Below are positions 1 to 8,914 of a stretch of 64,000 nt of DNA, in pieces. The notes below the pieces were generated by a model. It saw only the letters and a program-made list of their open reading frames with translations. It did not search any database and was not told the origin of the DNA. The translations under genes were made by a program, and so were the position numbers. The first letter of the stretch is position 1; the number at the start of each line of letters is the position of its first letter. This DNA is from CAVQRB01 sp963715055 (GTDB taxonomy: Bacteria; Pseudomonadota; Alphaproteobacteria; Rhodobacterales; Rhodobacteraceae), in assembly GCA_963715055.1 (NCBI GenBank), contig CAVQRB010000003.1, forward strand, positions 1-64,000, given 5' to 3'.

Positions 1-914
1 GCCCTGCCCACCTCCGATCTGGCGATCAGATAGTCGCAGGCCCGCTGCGCGTCCGCGGCGTGCTTGAAGATCGCACCCTTGTCCGACCGAAGGACGCGCA
101 ACCAGTTGTGGAGGTAGGCGGCATTCATCTCGAGCGTATGCGCCGTGAAGCCGAGCGATTGTCCGAGGAACACCGAGGTCAATTCCGCGACGATCTCCTC
201 GCGCGCGTAAGAGGTGTTGCCAAACTTCGAGAACCCGAAATCACGGTTCAGTCGATGCGGGGCTTTTGTGGCGTGGGCCAGCTCATGGGCCCAGACCCCG
301 TAAAAATTGCGCGGGTCGTGGAACCGCGTGATGGATGGCATGTAAACCTTGTCCACGGGGGGCAAATAGTATGCTTCCGTCCCCGTGAAGACGGTCGTGA
401 TGTCGATGGCATCGAAAAACGCCTGCATGTGAGGGATGGGCTCGGACGGCGGATGTTCAGGCGCTGGCTCCGGGTCGGGGTAGAAACTGTCGGGCAAGCC
501 CTCGATCTGGCAGGCATTGAACACGCGGTAGGATTTCTGGAAGCGGAAGATGCGGGCTTCCTCGGAGCGATCATTGTTCTCACTGCGGTCGTCCTCGCCG
601 CCCGCGTCTTTCCGGCTTTGGCCGTAATAAACGACGACAGAAGACTTCTCGCCTTTGCGGACCTTTGCGTCCAACGCATTGGCTTGCGGCAGCGTCATCC
701 AGAAGGGAGAGCTGTGGCCCGCCATCACGGTCCGCATTGTCAGCAGAAAGTTGTTCACTCCCTGGTAGGGTTCACCGCCCACGCGCAGGGGACGAGAGCT
801 GCCACCTGCGGTCCAGGGCTTTCGCCACGGCAGAACGCCGCGCTCGATGATGCGGATGATTTCGTTTGTGATGACCTCGGAGGCATCGAATTTGGGTGTG
901 CGGGATCGGGCCAT
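1..914 (-). CDS. ArdC-like antirestriction protein, 3' end cut by window edge
   Basis: I translated the minus strand from the ATG at 912-914; about 304 codons stay open to the window edge. The N-terminal third (start MARSRTPKFDASEV, then GVLPWRKPW and YQGVNNFLL) resembles the ArdC N-terminal ssDNA-binding domain (DUF1738). The C-terminal part carries a zincin motif, WAHELAHATKAPHR, with a downstream glutamate in EEIVAEL as likely third zinc ligand. ArdC proteins shield incoming single-stranded plasmid DNA from host restriction, so the gene fits a mobile or plasmid setting. Family assignment is from motif recall; the protein's very C-terminus is not visible. Confidence 0.85.
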   Translation of the reverse strand, partial: MARSRTPKFDASEVITNEIIRIIERGVLPWRKPWTAGGSSRPLRVGGEPYQGVNNFLLTMRTVMAGHSSPFWMTLPQANALDAKVRKGEKSSVVVYYGQSRKDAGGEDDRSENNDRSEEARIFRFQKSYRVFNACQIEGLPDSFYPDPEPAPEHPPSEPIPHMQAFFDAIDITTVFTGTEAYYLPPVDKVYMPSITRFHDPRNFYGVWAHELAHATKAPHRLNRDFGFSKFGNTSYAREEIVAELTSVFLGQSLGFTAHTLEMNAAYLHNWLRVLRSDKGAIFKHAADAQRACDYLIARSEVGR

Positions 915-954
915 GGCTGGCGTCCTTTCGTGTGTTGGTGAGAGGGAATGGTGA

Positions 955-1440
955 TCAGGTTGACTGACGGGGCCGCGGATCGTTGACGATCCTGGCGCAG
1001 AGCCGCTCGACCATGTTGATGTAGGCGTTTAGCGAGACGGACCTGCCGGGACCGTAAGGTTCAGGGTCGACCGATCCGCCCCGTGTCACCCGCGGCAGGT
1101 TCGCGAAGGCGATGACGTCGGTGACGGGTCGGATATCGATGAACGGGGTCCCTCGTGCGACAGCAAGAGCGGCCAAGTGAAAGCGCTCGATCGGCGCAAA
1201 GGTCGACACGGTGGTCCAACCGAGATGGATGAATGTGCCGCCCTCGCCGCAGATCACATGCGCGTCCGGCAATGTCGCAGCCTGCCTGAGATTGCCAAGA
1301 TCGCGGAGAATGGCTTTGCGCTCGAGTTGCCGCGCCAGATCGACTTCGCTGGTGCGGCGCAGCTCTCTGTGCCGCCACCACGAGGCAGCGGTCGCGCGCA
1401 ACACGCGCAAGACACCTGTTTGCATGGGAATGCCCTTCAT
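955..1440 (-). CDS. hypothetical protein (161 aa)
   Basis: An uninterrupted 161-codon frame lies 40 nt upstream of the ArdC-like gene on the same strand. I do not recognise the family. The product is a basic, soluble-looking protein without signal peptide or membrane segment; its N-terminal quarter is helical and arginine-rich (WWRHRELRRTSEVDLARQL) and a middle part runs HVICGEGGTFIHLGW. A second Met at codon 6 is an equally possible start. Its closeness to the ArdC-like gene suggests a shared accessory or plasmid-maintenance transcript, but nothing in the sequence gives a function. The next 204 bases hold nothing I can assign. Confidence 0.5.
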   Translation of the reverse strand: MKGIPMQTGVLRVLRATAASWWRHRELRRTSEVDLARQLERKAILRDLGNLRQAATLPDAHVICGEGGTFIHLGWTTVSTFAPIERFHLAALAVARGTPFIDIRPVTDVIAFANLPRVTRGGSVDPEPYGPGRSVSLNAYINMVERLCARIVNDPRPRQST

Positions 1441-1644
1441 CCGGAAAGACAGACCGGAATCCGGCCCGGACCCATCTGAGGGACCCCAAAGGCCCTCATC
1501 CGTCAGTCACAAAATCCGAAGGACACTTTCACTTTTTGTTGGACAAACCCTGCACTATCTCCAGCCTAGGACCAGTTGCTTTGTTGACCCTGTTGCACAC
1601 CCGGAGTTTCATGGCCTCGCAACACGTTTACACCCAATTGACTC

Positions 1645-2346
1645 CTAGCCTACGGCGACCCCGAACAGCATACCGACCCCGGCTGTCGCGGCCATGGCAA
1701 GCGCGCCCCAGAGCGTGACCCTTGCGGCCCCACGAACGAGGCTTGCTCCGCCGGCAGAAGCACCCAATCCGCCAAGAACCGCAAGGCCAAGGATCGTCGA
1801 AGCCGCGACCAGGGGAGCGATCTGCACCTCCGGGACCAGCAGTACGACGATCAGGGGGAGCACCGCCCCAACGGTGAAGGTCAGCGCGGACACCAGAGCC
1901 GCCTGGATAGGGCTTGCCATCACGGTTTCCGAAATGCCGAGCTCGTCGCGCGCATGCGATCCAAGCGCGTCGCGTTCGGTCAGTTGGACGGCAACCTTTT
2001 CCGCCAGGTCGCGGTCCAGTCCCCTTTCAACATAAATCCGGGTCAGTTCCTCCAACTCGGCCTCGGGCGTTTCCTCGAGTTCACGGGTCTCACGGGCGAG
2101 GTCCGCCTGTTCGGCGTCGGTTTGCGAGCTGACCGAGACATACTCCCCCGCCGCCATGGACATCGCGCCGGCCACGAGACCGGCCAGCCCGGCGATCATG
2201 ACCTCGGGCTTGCCTGAGCCCGCTGCGGCGACGCCGACGACGATGCTCGCTGTCGAGACAAGACCGTCGTTGGCGCCCAGAACGGCGGCCCGCAGCCAGC
2301 CGATGCGATGCACCATATGGATTTCGGAATGCGAAAGACGGCTCAT
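1645..2346 (-). CDS. VIT1/CCC1-family iron/manganese transporter
   Basis: The 233-aa protein is typical of VIT/CCC1 carriers, which move Fe2+ or Mn2+ out of the cytoplasm. The N-terminal signature GWLRAAVLGANDGLVSTASI is followed by paired hydrophobic segments (about 20-70), a charged cytosolic metal-binding loop rich in Glu (about 75-130, EETPEAELEELTRIYVERG) and three more hydrophobic helices to the C-terminus. The ATG overlaps the stop of the upstream metal ATPase by 4 nt, so the two are translated together and probably act together in metal export. Which metal is moved cannot be decided from sequence. Confidence 0.85.
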   Translation of the reverse strand: MSRLSHSEIHMVHRIGWLRAAVLGANDGLVSTASIVVGVAAAGSGKPEVMIAGLAGLVAGAMSMAAGEYVSVSSQTDAEQADLARETRELEETPEAELEELTRIYVERGLDRDLAEKVAVQLTERDALGSHARDELGISETVMASPIQAALVSALTFTVGAVLPLIVVLLVPEVQIAPLVAASTILGLAVLGGLGASAGGASLVRGAARVTLWGALAMAATAGVGMLFGVAVG

Positions 2347-4259
2347 GGCGTGGCTCCTTGAACGATGTCAGCCTGCCCTGACGTGACAGCCTGTGGTTTG
2401 CCCGTACCTGGCTCTTCGGGCTGGATACGCAGCGCGCGCAGCGCGTTCAGGATCACAGCCACGTCGATCACCTCCTGAAGCAGGGCGCCCTGCACGGGTG
2501 ACAGGTATCCATAGGCCGCCGCGATCATCCCCGCGACAGACAATCCGATCCCGGCCACGACGCTTTCGACAGCGATGCGCCGCGAACGGCGCGCGATCTC
2601 GATACCCGGCCCGAGCCGGTCGACCCGGTCGACCAGCAACACGACGTCGGCTGCCTCTGCCGAGGCGGCCGCCCCACGCGCGCCCATGGCCACACCCACA
2701 TCGGCCGCGGCGAGCGCGGGCGCGTCATTCACGCCATCGCCCACCATCATGACGGGTCCGTTCTTTCGCTCGGTGAGGACCAGGAGAACCTTCTGATCAG
2801 GTGTGAGGCCAGCGCGCAGACCGTCGAGACCGAGCCCCTCTGTCACACGCTCGGCTACCGCAGCGCGGTCGCCCGTTGCCAGCAGAATGCGCTCGATCCC
2901 TTGCCGACGAAGCCCGTCCAGCATGGTGGCGATGCCATCGCGCAGGGGATCGGCCATCACGAGATGCCCCGCCATGTGGCCGTCCACTGCGACGGCAACG
3001 AGAACCGAACCCTCCGCAAGGGAGGCATGGTCGCCTTCCGCACGCCCGACCCGCTTCGCAACGAATTCGTCGCCACCAACGATGACTTTCTTGCCTTCTA
3101 CATACCCGACGACCCCTTCGCCGGGAATCTCCGCCACCTCTGAAGGTATGGGCAATGCGAGGCCCCTCGCCTTCGCGGCGGTGACAATGGCCTGCGCAAC
3201 AGGGTGTTTCGACGCCTGATCGAGTGCTGCGGCGAAGCGCAGGATGTCGTCCTCTGTCATGCCGTCGTGGCTGTCTATCGAGACGATCTGCGGGCGACCG
3301 TCCGTCAGGGTGCCGGTCTTGTCGAGGATCAGGGTGCGAATGCGTCCCATTGCCTCCAGCGGCCCAGCACCCTTGATCAGAACGCCGAAGTGCGCGGCAC
3401 GAGAGAGACCCGCGACAAGGGCGACAGGCACCGCAAGGATCAGCGGACAGGGCGTGGCCACAACAAGCACGGCGACGGCCCGGATCGGATCGCCGGTGAA
3501 CCACCAGGCCGCGATGGCGATTGTGACGGTGACAAAGAGGAAGCCCAGCGACCAGCGATCCGCCAGGCGGGACATTGGCGCCTTCGAGCGCTGTGCCTCT
3601 TCGACCAGCCGGACGATTCCGGCATAGGTGCTGTCTTTTGCCTCGCGCGTCGCGGTGAGGTCAAAGGCCTCGCCCGCGTTGGTGGAACCGCTCATCGCGT
3701 CGGCCCCGCGCGCCAGCCGAACAGGTAGAGATTCGCCGGTCAGTGCCGAGGTGTCCACGAAGGCCGCGTCCGATGCCACCGTGCCGTCTACCGGCACCAC
3801 GTCGCCCTGCCGGACCAGAAGGCGGTCACCGGGTTCGATCTCATTAAGAGGAACCTCCTCCAGCCCGCCGTTTCGATACCGGGTTGCCGTCCGGGGCACG
3901 CGGGACAGGAGGTCGTGCATCTCGCGCCGAGCGCGGCCTTCGGCGAAGCTTTCGAGGAAGGTGCCGCCAGAATACATGACCGCGACGACCGCCGCCGCGA
4001 GGGTCTCACCGAAGATCAGAGCAGCCGTCATGGAGAGCGCCGCGACGATGTCGAGCCCGACCTCACCACGCCCGATGCTGCGCAGGATCTCGACTACGAG
4101 CGCGGCGAGCGCTGGAACAACGCCTGCGATCCAGACGAGGTCGGCGATGTCGGCCCGGCCCGCGAAGTAGAACCCAAGTCCCGCTAGCAATCCGGTCGCC
4201 GCAATGAGCAGAATGATGGTCTTGAAGCGATCGGTACGGTTCTTTTCCATGCGGCTCAT
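2343..4259 (-). CDS. heavy-metal translocating P1B-type ATPase
   Basis: This 638-aa ion pump has the core motifs of metal P-type ATPases: actuator TGES at about 174-177, the intramembrane CPL motif (ATPCPLILAVPVA, Cys about 271), the phosphorylated Asp in DKTGTLTDG (about 313), an HP dipeptide in the nucleotide domain (SKHPVAQ) and the hinge GDGVNDAPAL. There is no N-terminal heavy-metal-associated CxxC domain. The CPL rather than CPC motif argues against a simple Cu+ exporter. The stop overlaps the start of the VIT carrier gene, so both form one operon. Substrate is unresolved; Mn, Fe, Zn or Cd are all possible. Confidence 0.88.
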   Translation of the reverse strand: MSRMEKNRTDRFKTIILLIAATGLLAGLGFYFAGRADIADLVWIAGVVPALAALVVEILRSIGRGEVGLDIVAALSMTAALIFGETLAAAVVAVMYSGGTFLESFAEGRARREMHDLLSRVPRTATRYRNGGLEEVPLNEIEPGDRLLVRQGDVVPVDGTVASDAAFVDTSALTGESLPVRLARGADAMSGSTNAGEAFDLTATREAKDSTYAGIVRLVEEAQRSKAPMSRLADRWSLGFLFVTVTIAIAAWWFTGDPIRAVAVLVVATPCPLILAVPVALVAGLSRAAHFGVLIKGAGPLEAMGRIRTLILDKTGTLTDGRPQIVSIDSHDGMTEDDILRFAAALDQASKHPVAQAIVTAAKARGLALPIPSEVAEIPGEGVVGYVEGKKVIVGGDEFVAKRVGRAEGDHASLAEGSVLVAVAVDGHMAGHLVMADPLRDGIATMLDGLRRQGIERILLATGDRAAVAERVTEGLGLDGLRAGLTPDQKVLLVLTERKNGPVMMVGDGVNDAPALAAADVGVAMGARGAAASAEAADVVLLVDRVDRLGPGIEIARRSRRIAVESVVAGIGLSVAGMIAAAYGYLSPVQGALLQEVIDVAVILNALRALRIQPEEPGTGKPQAVTSGQADIVQGATP

Positions 4260-4348
4260 CTCCCCTCGGCTGAGGCGATTGCCGCTGGTTCTTCGGAAAA
4301 AAGTCGGCCGACACCCACGCCTCTTGCGTTTCCTATATCATCACGCAC

Positions 4349-5165
4349 GGTGTTGTCACATTAACGAGCCGGACATTGCTGGTTCATCAATCGCGGCGTA
4401 GTGGGTGTCGATGCAGACACAGAAGATCAGCTACAATCGCCATCGATTTCCCCCCCCAGATCATCGCTCATGTTGTCTGGCTCTACACCCGGTTCAACTT
4501 GAGCTTGCGCGAGGTTGAAAAGTTGATGCTGGAACGTGGCGTGGACGTTTCATATGAGACGATCCGACGCTGGACCGTCAAGTTTGGTCCACTGATTGCT
4601 CACGCCTTACGGCATCGGCAGCCGCGTCCCGGCGATGTCTGGCATCTGGACGAAGTCATTGTGAAGATCGCGGGCCGGTCATACTGGCTGTTGCGGGCTG
4701 TCGATCAACACGGCGTTGCTCTTGAAGAAATCCTGCAGTCCAAGCGAGACAAGCCCGCAGCAAAGCGACTTTTGGTCAAACTGACGAAACAATGGGGCTT
4801 CGTGCCCAAACGGATCATTACAGATAAGCTACGTTCCTATGGCGCCGCCAAACGCGAGATCGCGCCGGGCCTTGATCATTGGTCTCACAAGGAGCTTAAC
4901 AATCGTGCTGAAAACAGCCACCTGCCGTTCAGGAAGCGAGAACGGGTGATGCAGGGCTTCCGATCGCCGGGTGGATTACAGCGTTTCGTCTCTATGCATT
5001 CCGCAACCCGAAATCGCTTCTCTGTCCCAACCCACCGCCGCTCCACTCTCACTATCCGATATCACCGCTTGGAAGCATTCGACGCTTGGAAAGCTGCGGC
5101 CCAAGTCGCCTGATTTCACCGCGCCCCCGAGATTTGAGGCCAGGGCATGTTAATGTGACAACACC
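4349..5165. mobile_element. IS6-family insertion sequence (817 bp)
   Basis: A 17-bp perfect inverted repeat, GGTGTTGTCACATTAAC, bounds the element at 4349-4365 and, inverted, at 5149-5165. Between them lies one transposase frame, the usual IS6 layout and size. The 8 bases outside each end (TCACGCAC left, AGTTCAGG right) do not match, so there is no target-site duplication. For this replicative family that suggests a cointegrate resolution or an adjacent deletion. The right end abuts a truncated IS30 transposase gene directly. Confidence 0.93.
4411..5113 (+). pseudogene. IS6-family transposase, frameshifted in a C8 tract
   Basis: The catalytic DDE part is intact: WHLDEVIVKI (first Asp), IITDKLRSYG (second Asp) and NNRAENSH (Glu). 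The natural start is ATG at 4411, giving MQTQKISYNRHRF, which then runs into eight Cs at 4450-4457 and shifts frame. With seven Cs the reading continues FPPQIIAHVVWLYTRF and gives a 233-aa protein of normal IS6 length. As written, the rest is only reached from an unrelated upstream start. Either the gene is dead, the tract allows slippage, or the run length is a sequencing error. Confidence 0.85.
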
Positions 5166-5428
5166 AGTTCAGGTACTGGCGCAAGCTCAAGCCTGGGATC
5201 GGAACAGAGGCCTGGTTCTGCGATCCGCAGGCACCGTGGCAAAAGGGATCGGTCGAGAACCTGAACAAGCGTGCGCGTCGCTATCTGCCTAGAGATGCTC
5301 CCGTGGCCGCGCTCTCAAATCGAGATATGAAGTCGATTTGTGACCGCTTGAACGGCACACCCAGAAAGTGCCTCGGGTGGCAAACCCCAACCGAAGGCTT
5401 CAGAGAAGAACTGAGGAAACTGAGATAG
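5166..5428 (+). pseudogene. IS30-family transposase, C-terminal remnant
   Basis: In frame from 5168 to TAG at 5426-5428, the translation contains AWFCDPQAPWQKGSVENLN and LNGTPRKCLGWQTPTE, the conserved end of IS30-type DDE integrases (WQKGSVEN carries the catalytic Glu). There is no start codon and no N-terminal half: the frame begins exactly at the right inverted repeat of the IS6 element. The missing 5' part is not on the other side of the IS6 copy, so the left portion was lost in a deletion or recombination at the IS6 end. Confidence 0.88.
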
Positions 5429-5499
5429 CGGAACCAGTCGCAACGTGCCTTGAGATTCCACGTTCGAATAGCCAGTGCGATGCAATGCGCACCCCACCT

Positions 5500-6078
5500 C
5501 TACTTGTCCGGGTAAAGCACGACCCGTGTGTCCATCGGCACCCGATTGTAGAGGTCAATCATCTGGTCGTTGATCAGCCGGGCGCAGCCGTTCGACACCC
5601 TTTGCCCGATGGTCTTGGGCAGGTTTGTTCCATGCACACGCAAGAAAGTGTCGCCCTTGCCCGGCTGGAAGAGATAGAGCCCGCGCGAACCCAACGGATT
5701 GTCGAGGCCACCCGGCATACCGTCCTTGAACCGCGCGTAGCTGGCGGGATCGCGCGCGATCATTTCGGGCGTCGGCGTCCAGCTTGGCCATTCCTTCTTG
5801 GCGCCGATATAGAATTCGCCCGCCTCGTAAAGACCGGGCCGCCCTATACCAATGGCGTAGCGGATCGCCTTCTGGTCCGGCATCGTCCAATAGAGCGCGA
5901 ATTGTGCAGGATCCACATGGATCTCACCCGGGGCGAAGTCGTTCTTGATCTGCACTTCGCGCGGCAGAAATTCCTCGGGCATGTTGTAGTCCGGCAACTG
6001 GATCGCGGCCTCCACGCAAGCAGCGCCAAGCACCACAAAGCCCGCTCCGATCCCGCTCACAAATTCACGCCGCTTCAT
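5500..6078 (-). CDS. L,D-transpeptidase (YkuD domain), exported
   Basis: The enzyme cross-links peptidoglycan or anchors proteins to it in the periplasm. The YkuD active site is visible as FLRVHGTNLPKTIG and VSNGCARL, with the catalytic Cys in SNGC. I choose ATG 6078 because it has a good ribosome site (GAGGA, 8 nt away) and gives a 192-aa protein starting MKRREFVSGIGAGFVVLGA, a twin-arginine-like or Sec signal peptide; a longer frame starting at 6186 would bury the signal. It stands alone next to IS remnants, with no link to the photosynthesis genes. Confidence 0.9.
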   Translation of the reverse strand: MKRREFVSGIGAGFVVLGAACVEAAIQLPDYNMPEEFLPREVQIKNDFAPGEIHVDPAQFALYWTMPDQKAIRYAIGIGRPGLYEAGEFYIGAKKEWPSWTPTPEMIARDPASYARFKDGMPGGLDNPLGSRGLYLFQPGKGDTFLRVHGTNLPKTIGQRVSNGCARLINDQMIDLYNRVPMDTRVVLYPDK

Positions 6079-6259
6079 AAAAATAATCCTCGCTATCATC
6101 TCAAAGAAAGACCGATGTCTTGCGCATACACCGGCGGTTTCAATCTTGACCGAAGTCATGATGCCCTCTTGCCGGCTATTTTTCAACTCTTCTGCATGCT
6201 GTGCCGGGTACCGCGCGATCCAGGTGCCGAACCCCTGTCACAGTGGGTTCGCGCTGAAG

Positions 6260-7187
6260 ATGAAAGCCTGCCAAACTTGCGCAAAGACCTCGCACAAACC
6301 GGAAGCTTCCTTGCTCTTGCACCGCATTCGCCAGCGCCGCGCGCTCTTACTGACGATTTGCTCCGTCGTAGCCCTGACCCTCCTGCCCGCAGTCGGGAAA
6401 TCCGACACCGACTTCTCCACTAACACGCCAAAGTCGCTGGAAACGGTGAAAAAGAAATCGGACATCGGCCTGCGTAACGGTTCTGTCATCGTTGCACCGA
6501 TTCCGGTTTCCAACCCGGCCATCGGCGCAGGGCTGACGCTCGGTGCCGGATATCTCTTTACCCTACCTCGAGAGCAGTATCTCGCTGGAGCGTTCGGGGG
6601 ATGTCATCCCATCGGACCTCCTGCCCGACCTCGACCTTGAGCTGCTCAGTGTCGGGCTGCGGGCAGAACGGGATTCGCGCGATGACACGGATTATCCTAC
6701 GCAGGGATCACGCCTGAGCCTTGCCGCCAACCATGGCTCTTCCTTGCAAGGTCCTGAACGCCCCTACGCCTATGCCAGCGCCAAATTGGACATGTATCGT
6801 CCCCTGTCAGACAGGTCGGTGTTAGCCGGGCGTCTGACCGCCTGCGCCGCCAACTCGAATGCGCCATTCTTCGACAAATGCGCCATAGGGCTGTCCGATT
6901 CGATGCGAGGGTTCTCTCCCACGGAGTTCATCGACGCGCGCCTCGTGTCGGCACAGGTTGAGCTGCGCCAGCGTCTTGGGCGTCGAATCGGTGTCGTCGC
7001 TTTCGGCGGTATCGGCTGGACCGGCGACAGCTATGCCAACCTCTCCGACAACGGCAGCCACAGCGCCATCGGCGCGGGGCTCCGCTACCGGGTGTCCCGG
7101 AATTTTCCGGTGGATTTTTCGGCGGATGTCTCGATCAACGACGTGGAGGAAACCTATCTCTATCTCTTCGTCGGGCAGCGTTTCTGA
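6260..7187 (+). pseudogene. outer-membrane beta-barrel (surface antigen/BamA-like) gene, broken
   Basis: Two parts of one protein sit in different frames. The first (from about 6260) has a signal peptide (RALLLTICSVVALTLLPAVG) and the barrel start APIPVSNPAIGAGLTLGAGY. The second (from about 6570 to TGA at 7187) gives a D15/Omp85-type C-terminus, with LRAERDSRDDTDYPTQGSRL and a last strand ending VGQRF, the aromatic end expected of barrel proteins. Relatives have roughly 100-150 more residues between these blocks, so an internal deletion with frameshift near 6566 is likely. The C-terminal part stays open over more than 200 codons, so the damage is probably recent. Confidence 0.65.
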
Positions 7188-7196
7188 CCCCAAGGA

Positions 7197-7736
7197 TCAG
7201 GAAATTGCGGCCACCGCAAGATCGCCGAAGATGCGCTCGCCGTGATCGCGCAAGTAGATCCGAAGCCAGGGCGTGAAACGGTGCGGCTTATTGCGCACCT
7301 GCGACGCCAGATCGGAAAACCGCATCCAGTCGACCGCCATGACCTCGTCAGGGTTCGGCGCGACCTTCAGATTGTCGTCGGCCTGAGCCACATAGACATC
7401 GACCACCTCATGCTCGGTCAGCCCCCCGCCTACATCCGCACGATATTCGAGGTGATGCCGGTGTTCGGGCCAGAGCCCGGTGATGCCAAGCTCCTCGTCG
7501 AGCCGCCGAACCGCACAGGTCTCAGGCAGTTCATCCCATTCCGGATGGGTACAGCAGGTGTTCGTCCAGAGCCCTGGCGTGTGGTATTTTCCCAAGGCCC
7601 GCTGCTGCATCAGCACCGCGTCGCCCTTCAGGACGAAAACCGACACGGCCTTGTGGCGCAGGCCTTTGACATGGGCCTCCAGCTTTTCGACCGGTTTCAG
7701 TGTGCCATTGACCCAGGCGGGGATCATGATCGTCAT
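7197..7736 (-). CDS. idi: isopentenyl-diphosphate delta-isomerase (type 1)
   Basis: Idi interconverts IPP and DMAPP, supplying allylic starter for geranylgeranyl-PP used in carotenoids and the bacteriochlorophyll tail. The 179-aa Nudix-fold protein shows the catalytic Cys context WTNTCCTHP and the metal/Glu motif RRLDEELGI. It is the last gene of a minus-strand operon bchG-PucC-like-bchP-idi; its ATG overlaps the bchP stop by 4 nt. Length matches type 1 enzymes of photosynthetic alphaproteobacteria. Together with dxs at the other end of the cluster it ties isoprenoid supply to pigment synthesis. Confidence 0.95.
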   Translation of the reverse strand: MTIMIPAWVNGTLKPVEKLEAHVKGLRHKAVSVFVLKGDAVLMQQRALGKYHTPGLWTNTCCTHPEWDELPETCAVRRLDEELGITGLWPEHRHHLEYRADVGGGLTEHEVVDVYVAQADDNLKVAPNPDEVMAVDWMRFSDLASQVRNKPHRFTPWLRIYLRDHGERIFGDLAVAAIS

Positions 7737-8911
7737 ACGCGTGTCGTTGCCACAAGACCCGTCAGATGCGCAAGGTTTTTCAAGCCGATCTTGAGATGCG
7801 CCATGGGCCGTGCACGGACCAGTTTCTTGTTCATGTAGGCCTCGAAGGTCAGGCGCTGCACATCGACGTCATGACAGAGCGACACAAACCTTTCGCGCCG
7901 TTCGTCCGAGCGATAATAGGCATTCTGCATCGAGCCGAGCACGCGGAAGACCATCTTGTGCTCCTTCATGAAGAGCGACCGCGCGAGCTTGAGATCCTTC
8001 ACCCGACCGGAGGCCAGCGTCGCGGCGCAGGCGGTTGCGGCCACGCGGCCACCGACCATCGCGTAGTAGATGCCCTCGCCCGAGGAGGGAGCCACCACAC
8101 CTGCCGCATCACCGGCGAGCACCACGTCGCGCCCGTTGTCCCAGCGGTCCAGCGGTTTCAGCGGGATCGGCGCGCCCTCACGTCGCAGTGTTTCGCAGTC
8201 ACTGAGACCAGCGGCCAAACGCAGGGCGGCTGTCGCTTGCTTCAGATCGACGGACGCAACCTCGGTGCCCATGCCGACACTGGCGCTGTCCCCATGCGGG
8301 AAAATCCAGCCGTAGAAATCCGGCGAAATCGCCCCGTCATAGATCACGTCGCAGCGCACAGGGTCATAGACAGCCGACTTCGGCGGCGCCTTGATGATCT
8401 CGTGATAGGCCAGAACATAGGGAATCTTGTCACCCCCCGGCACTTCAGCGCGGCCTACCTTGCTGCGCGCGCCGTCGGCACCGATGATGAGTTTCGTGCG
8501 CAGCGACCGCTCTTCCCCGCTGGCCTTGTCGCGGTAGACGACGCTCGGTCCCTTGTCGTCCCGTTCGATCCGCAGGAACGTGCCGGTGAGCGAGACGGCC
8601 CCTGCTTTTGCGGCTCTGTCCCGCAGAAAAGGGTCGAAATCCTTGCGGTCGACCATGCCGACGAAACCGTTCTCGATCGGTATGTCCACATGTCGGCCCG
8701 TCGGCGAGATCATCCGCGCGGTATTGACCTTGGCCACGAGCTGTTCGTCGCGAATGTCGAAATCCCGCATCAGGCGCGGCGGGATCGCGCCCCCGCAGGG
8801 CTTGATCCGCCCGTCACGGTCCAGCATGGCGACCTTGTGGCCCGAATTCACCAGATCAAGCGCAGCGGTGGCGCCCGACGGTCCGCCACCGACAACAACA
8901 ACATCATACAT
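7733..8911 (-). CDS. bchP: geranylgeranyl diphosphate/bacteriochlorophyll reductase
   Basis: BchP reduces three double bonds of the geranylgeranyl tail of bacteriochlorophyll a to phytyl. The 392-aa flavoprotein begins MYDVVVVGGGPSGATAALDL, an FAD-binding GxGxxG Rossmann motif, and contains the second flavin motif VVLAGDAAGVVAPSSGEGI typical of the geranylgeranyl reductase family. It lies 3 nt after the (frame-corrected) stop of the PucC-like gene and overlaps idi by 4 nt. Co-transcription from the PpsR-controlled promoter ahead of bchG is likely. Confidence 0.96.
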   Translation of the reverse strand: MYDVVVVGGGPSGATAALDLVNSGHKVAMLDRDGRIKPCGGAIPPRLMRDFDIRDEQLVAKVNTARMISPTGRHVDIPIENGFVGMVDRKDFDPFLRDRAAKAGAVSLTGTFLRIERDDKGPSVVYRDKASGEERSLRTKLIIGADGARSKVGRAEVPGGDKIPYVLAYHEIIKAPPKSAVYDPVRCDVIYDGAISPDFYGWIFPHGDSASVGMGTEVASVDLKQATAALRLAAGLSDCETLRREGAPIPLKPLDRWDNGRDVVLAGDAAGVVAPSSGEGIYYAMVGGRVAATACAATLASGRVKDLKLARSLFMKEHKMVFRVLGSMQNAYYRSDERRERFVSLCHDVDVQRLTFEAYMNKKLVRARPMAHLKIGLKNLAHLTGLVATTRV

Positions 8912-8914
8912 GTT

